This document shows positions 40,500 through 41,370 of a stretch of DNA of 41,370 bases, in pieces. Source of the stretch: Sulfurimonas sp. (GTDB lineage: Bacteria; Campylobacterota; Campylobacteria; Campylobacterales; Sulfurimonadaceae); NCBI RefSeq assembly GCF_018698455.1, contig NZ_JABIOQ010000030.1, positions 1 through 41,370 on the forward strand, written 5' to 3'. Both the position numbers and the translations under genes were made by a program. Position 1 is the stretch's first letter. The number at the start of each line of letters is the position of its first letter. The notes beneath the pieces are model-generated. The model saw only the letters and a list, made by a program, of their open reading frames with translations. It was not told where the DNA came from and did no database searches.

Positions 40500-41370
40500 C
40501 TATTCACCCTCTTGAAGCATCTGATCAAGTAGTGGAAAAAGTTGATTTGAAGCACTTTCCATATTTGCATAGTTAGCAAGGATTAGTTCACTATCATCAA
40601 TGATAATATCTAGGCTATCCTCTTTCTCTAGGTAGGCAAGATTTGCATTAGCATACTTATGTACAAGTTTGTGAGGTGTACCTACTTTAGCATAAGCAGG
40701 GGTAGATTGGAATCTTCCCTTTCCTTCCGTTTCATACCACTTGCCAAGATTACATTGATGTGAATCTACAGGACTTAAGATTTTTCTCATTGCTAAGAGT
40801 GAGTTGTATGCACGAGCTTTGTAGAGTATATGGTCAATTTTTGCTAAAATTATAAATGATGTGTTTTCCATATGATAAGAAAAATCAACAATAGTTGATG
40901 CTTTATCATTAAGCTCTATAAGTGTATGCTCAAAGTGCTCTATCTTTTCAGTAGAACTAAGAACTGTTGTTGCCATTTGATCAGAACTTGATTGAATCTC
41001 ACTCATACCTTGCTGTAAAGACTTAATAGAGATAGAAATTTCACTTGTTGCCTTATGTGTTCTCTCTGCAAGTTTACGCACTTCATCGGCAACTACAGCA
41101 AAACCACGACCATGTTCACCAGCACGTGCCGCTTCAATTGCAGCATTGAGGGCAAGAAGATTAGTCTGGTCAGCAATATCTGTAATAAGCTCAATCACAG
41201 AGGTGATATCAGCAGTTCTCGAAGCTAAATCTACAACACTATCGTTATTTGATGTTACTTGGTCATTAAGAGAGTGAAGTTGAGTTACAACATCGTTAAT
41301 ATCATTTCTTGAACTATTTGCAAGTTCAGATGTAGCAGTTGTTTCAGTTGTTACAGCTTTTAAGCCCTGT
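40500..41370 (-). CDS. chemoreceptor with C-terminal CZB zinc-binding domain (5' end outside window)
   Basis: The reading frame is open to the window edge (first full codon at 41369), so an internal start at 41198 is not real. The visible part holds the MCP signalling domain ([20 protein letters not shown], then [11 protein letters not shown]) and a C-terminal CZB domain with the zinc-ligand pattern [16 protein letters not shown] and PHKLVH. CZB domains bind zinc through three His and one Cys; in Helicobacter TlpD and relatives the zinc-thiolate reacts with oxidants such as hypochlorite. Whether this receptor has a membrane sensor is outside the window. Confidence 0.9.
   Translation of the reverse strand, partial: QGLKAVTTETTATSELANSSRNDINDVVTQLHSLNDQVTSNNDSVVDLASRTADITSVIELITDIADQTNLLALNAAIEAARAGEHGRGFAVVADEVRKLAERTHKATSEISISIKSLQQGMSEIQSSSDQMATTVLSSTEKIEHFEHTLIELNDKASTIVDFSYHMENTSFIILAKIDHILYKARAYNSLLAMRKILSPVDSHQCNLGKWYETEGKGRFQSTPAYAKVGTPHKLVHKYANANLAYLEKEDSLDIIIDDSELILANYANMESASNQLFPLLDQMLQEGE

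Noticed and set aside
40500-41198. Short chemoreceptor starting at the GTG at 41198
   Set aside because: The same frame continues unbroken to the window edge with typical receptor sequence, so this is an internal codon of a longer gene.
1-41370. CRISPR array, tRNA, rRNA or integrated phage
   Set aside because: No regularly spaced repeats, cloverleaf-like or rRNA-like segments or phage structural genes were found on reading both strands.

Overview
The window is AT-rich, gene-dense DNA that looks like a member of the Campylobacterota, most likely a Sulfurimonas-type sulfur oxidiser. The main reasons are the murJ / DUF342 / ruvA / ddl / hydrolase / murF order, which I recall from Campylobacter and relatives, a MurF with an N-terminal membrane domain, a sulfite-oxidising SorAB-type pair, and several chemoreceptors. 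The genus is inference; no rRNA or tRNA gene was found.

Layout. 1-9799: murJ (minus) faces away from a long plus-strand operon: DUF342/FapA-like protein, RuvA, D-Ala-D-Ala ligase, alpha/beta hydrolase, MurF, a SYLF-domain protein and two TRAP permease subunits without an adjacent binding protein. 9428-13056: a direct duplication (3' end of dctM plus the first codons of the next gene) flanks about 2.7 kb holding two divergent genes: a secreted LPP20-like/DUF4384 protein and a lipoprotein with a C-terminal caspase (C14) domain and intact His/Cys dyad. One dctM copy is a pseudogene, and beside the intact dctM lies a dead stub of the thiamine-binding gene. I read this as an accessory module inserted into a housekeeping operon, and it is the best candidate for an undescribed system. 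13016-15152: the interrupted operon resumes (thiamine-binding family, HIT protein, M23 peptidase). 15236-16757: SorAB-type pair. A bidirectional terminator and an unannotated 35-aa membrane protein follow, then a Cache chemoreceptor.

18607-29749 is one tightly packed minus-strand operon of 11 genes that reads as a polyprenyl-phosphate pentose pathway: UbiA-type phosphoribosyltransferase, GtrA, DprE1-like oxidase, DprE2-like reductase, a HAD and a PAP2 phosphatase, three GT-C glycosyltransferases, a GT9 enzyme and a flippase-like membrane protein. This is the mycobacterial decaprenyl-phospho-arabinose gene set in a Gram-negative, and probably decorates an envelope glycan.

30040-35745: an orphan ribbon-helix-helix regulator with repeats upstream, a DUF445 protein, a second unannotated small membrane protein coupled to a rhodanese, a two-component system with a small partner gene, an SUMF1-fold lipoprotein lacking the catalytic cysteines, and an SGNH esterase. 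35747-40434: an MMPL/RND transporter, a LolA-like periplasmic protein and a DUF1302 outer-membrane protein form a likely trans-envelope lipid or hydrophobic-compound transport operon; a 12-bp perfect stem covers the ribosome binding site of its first gene. The window ends inside a chemoreceptor with a C-terminal zinc-binding (CZB) domain.

The octamer AAACGCGA occurs 13 times, in several reading frames and mostly on one strand, far above chance for this composition.
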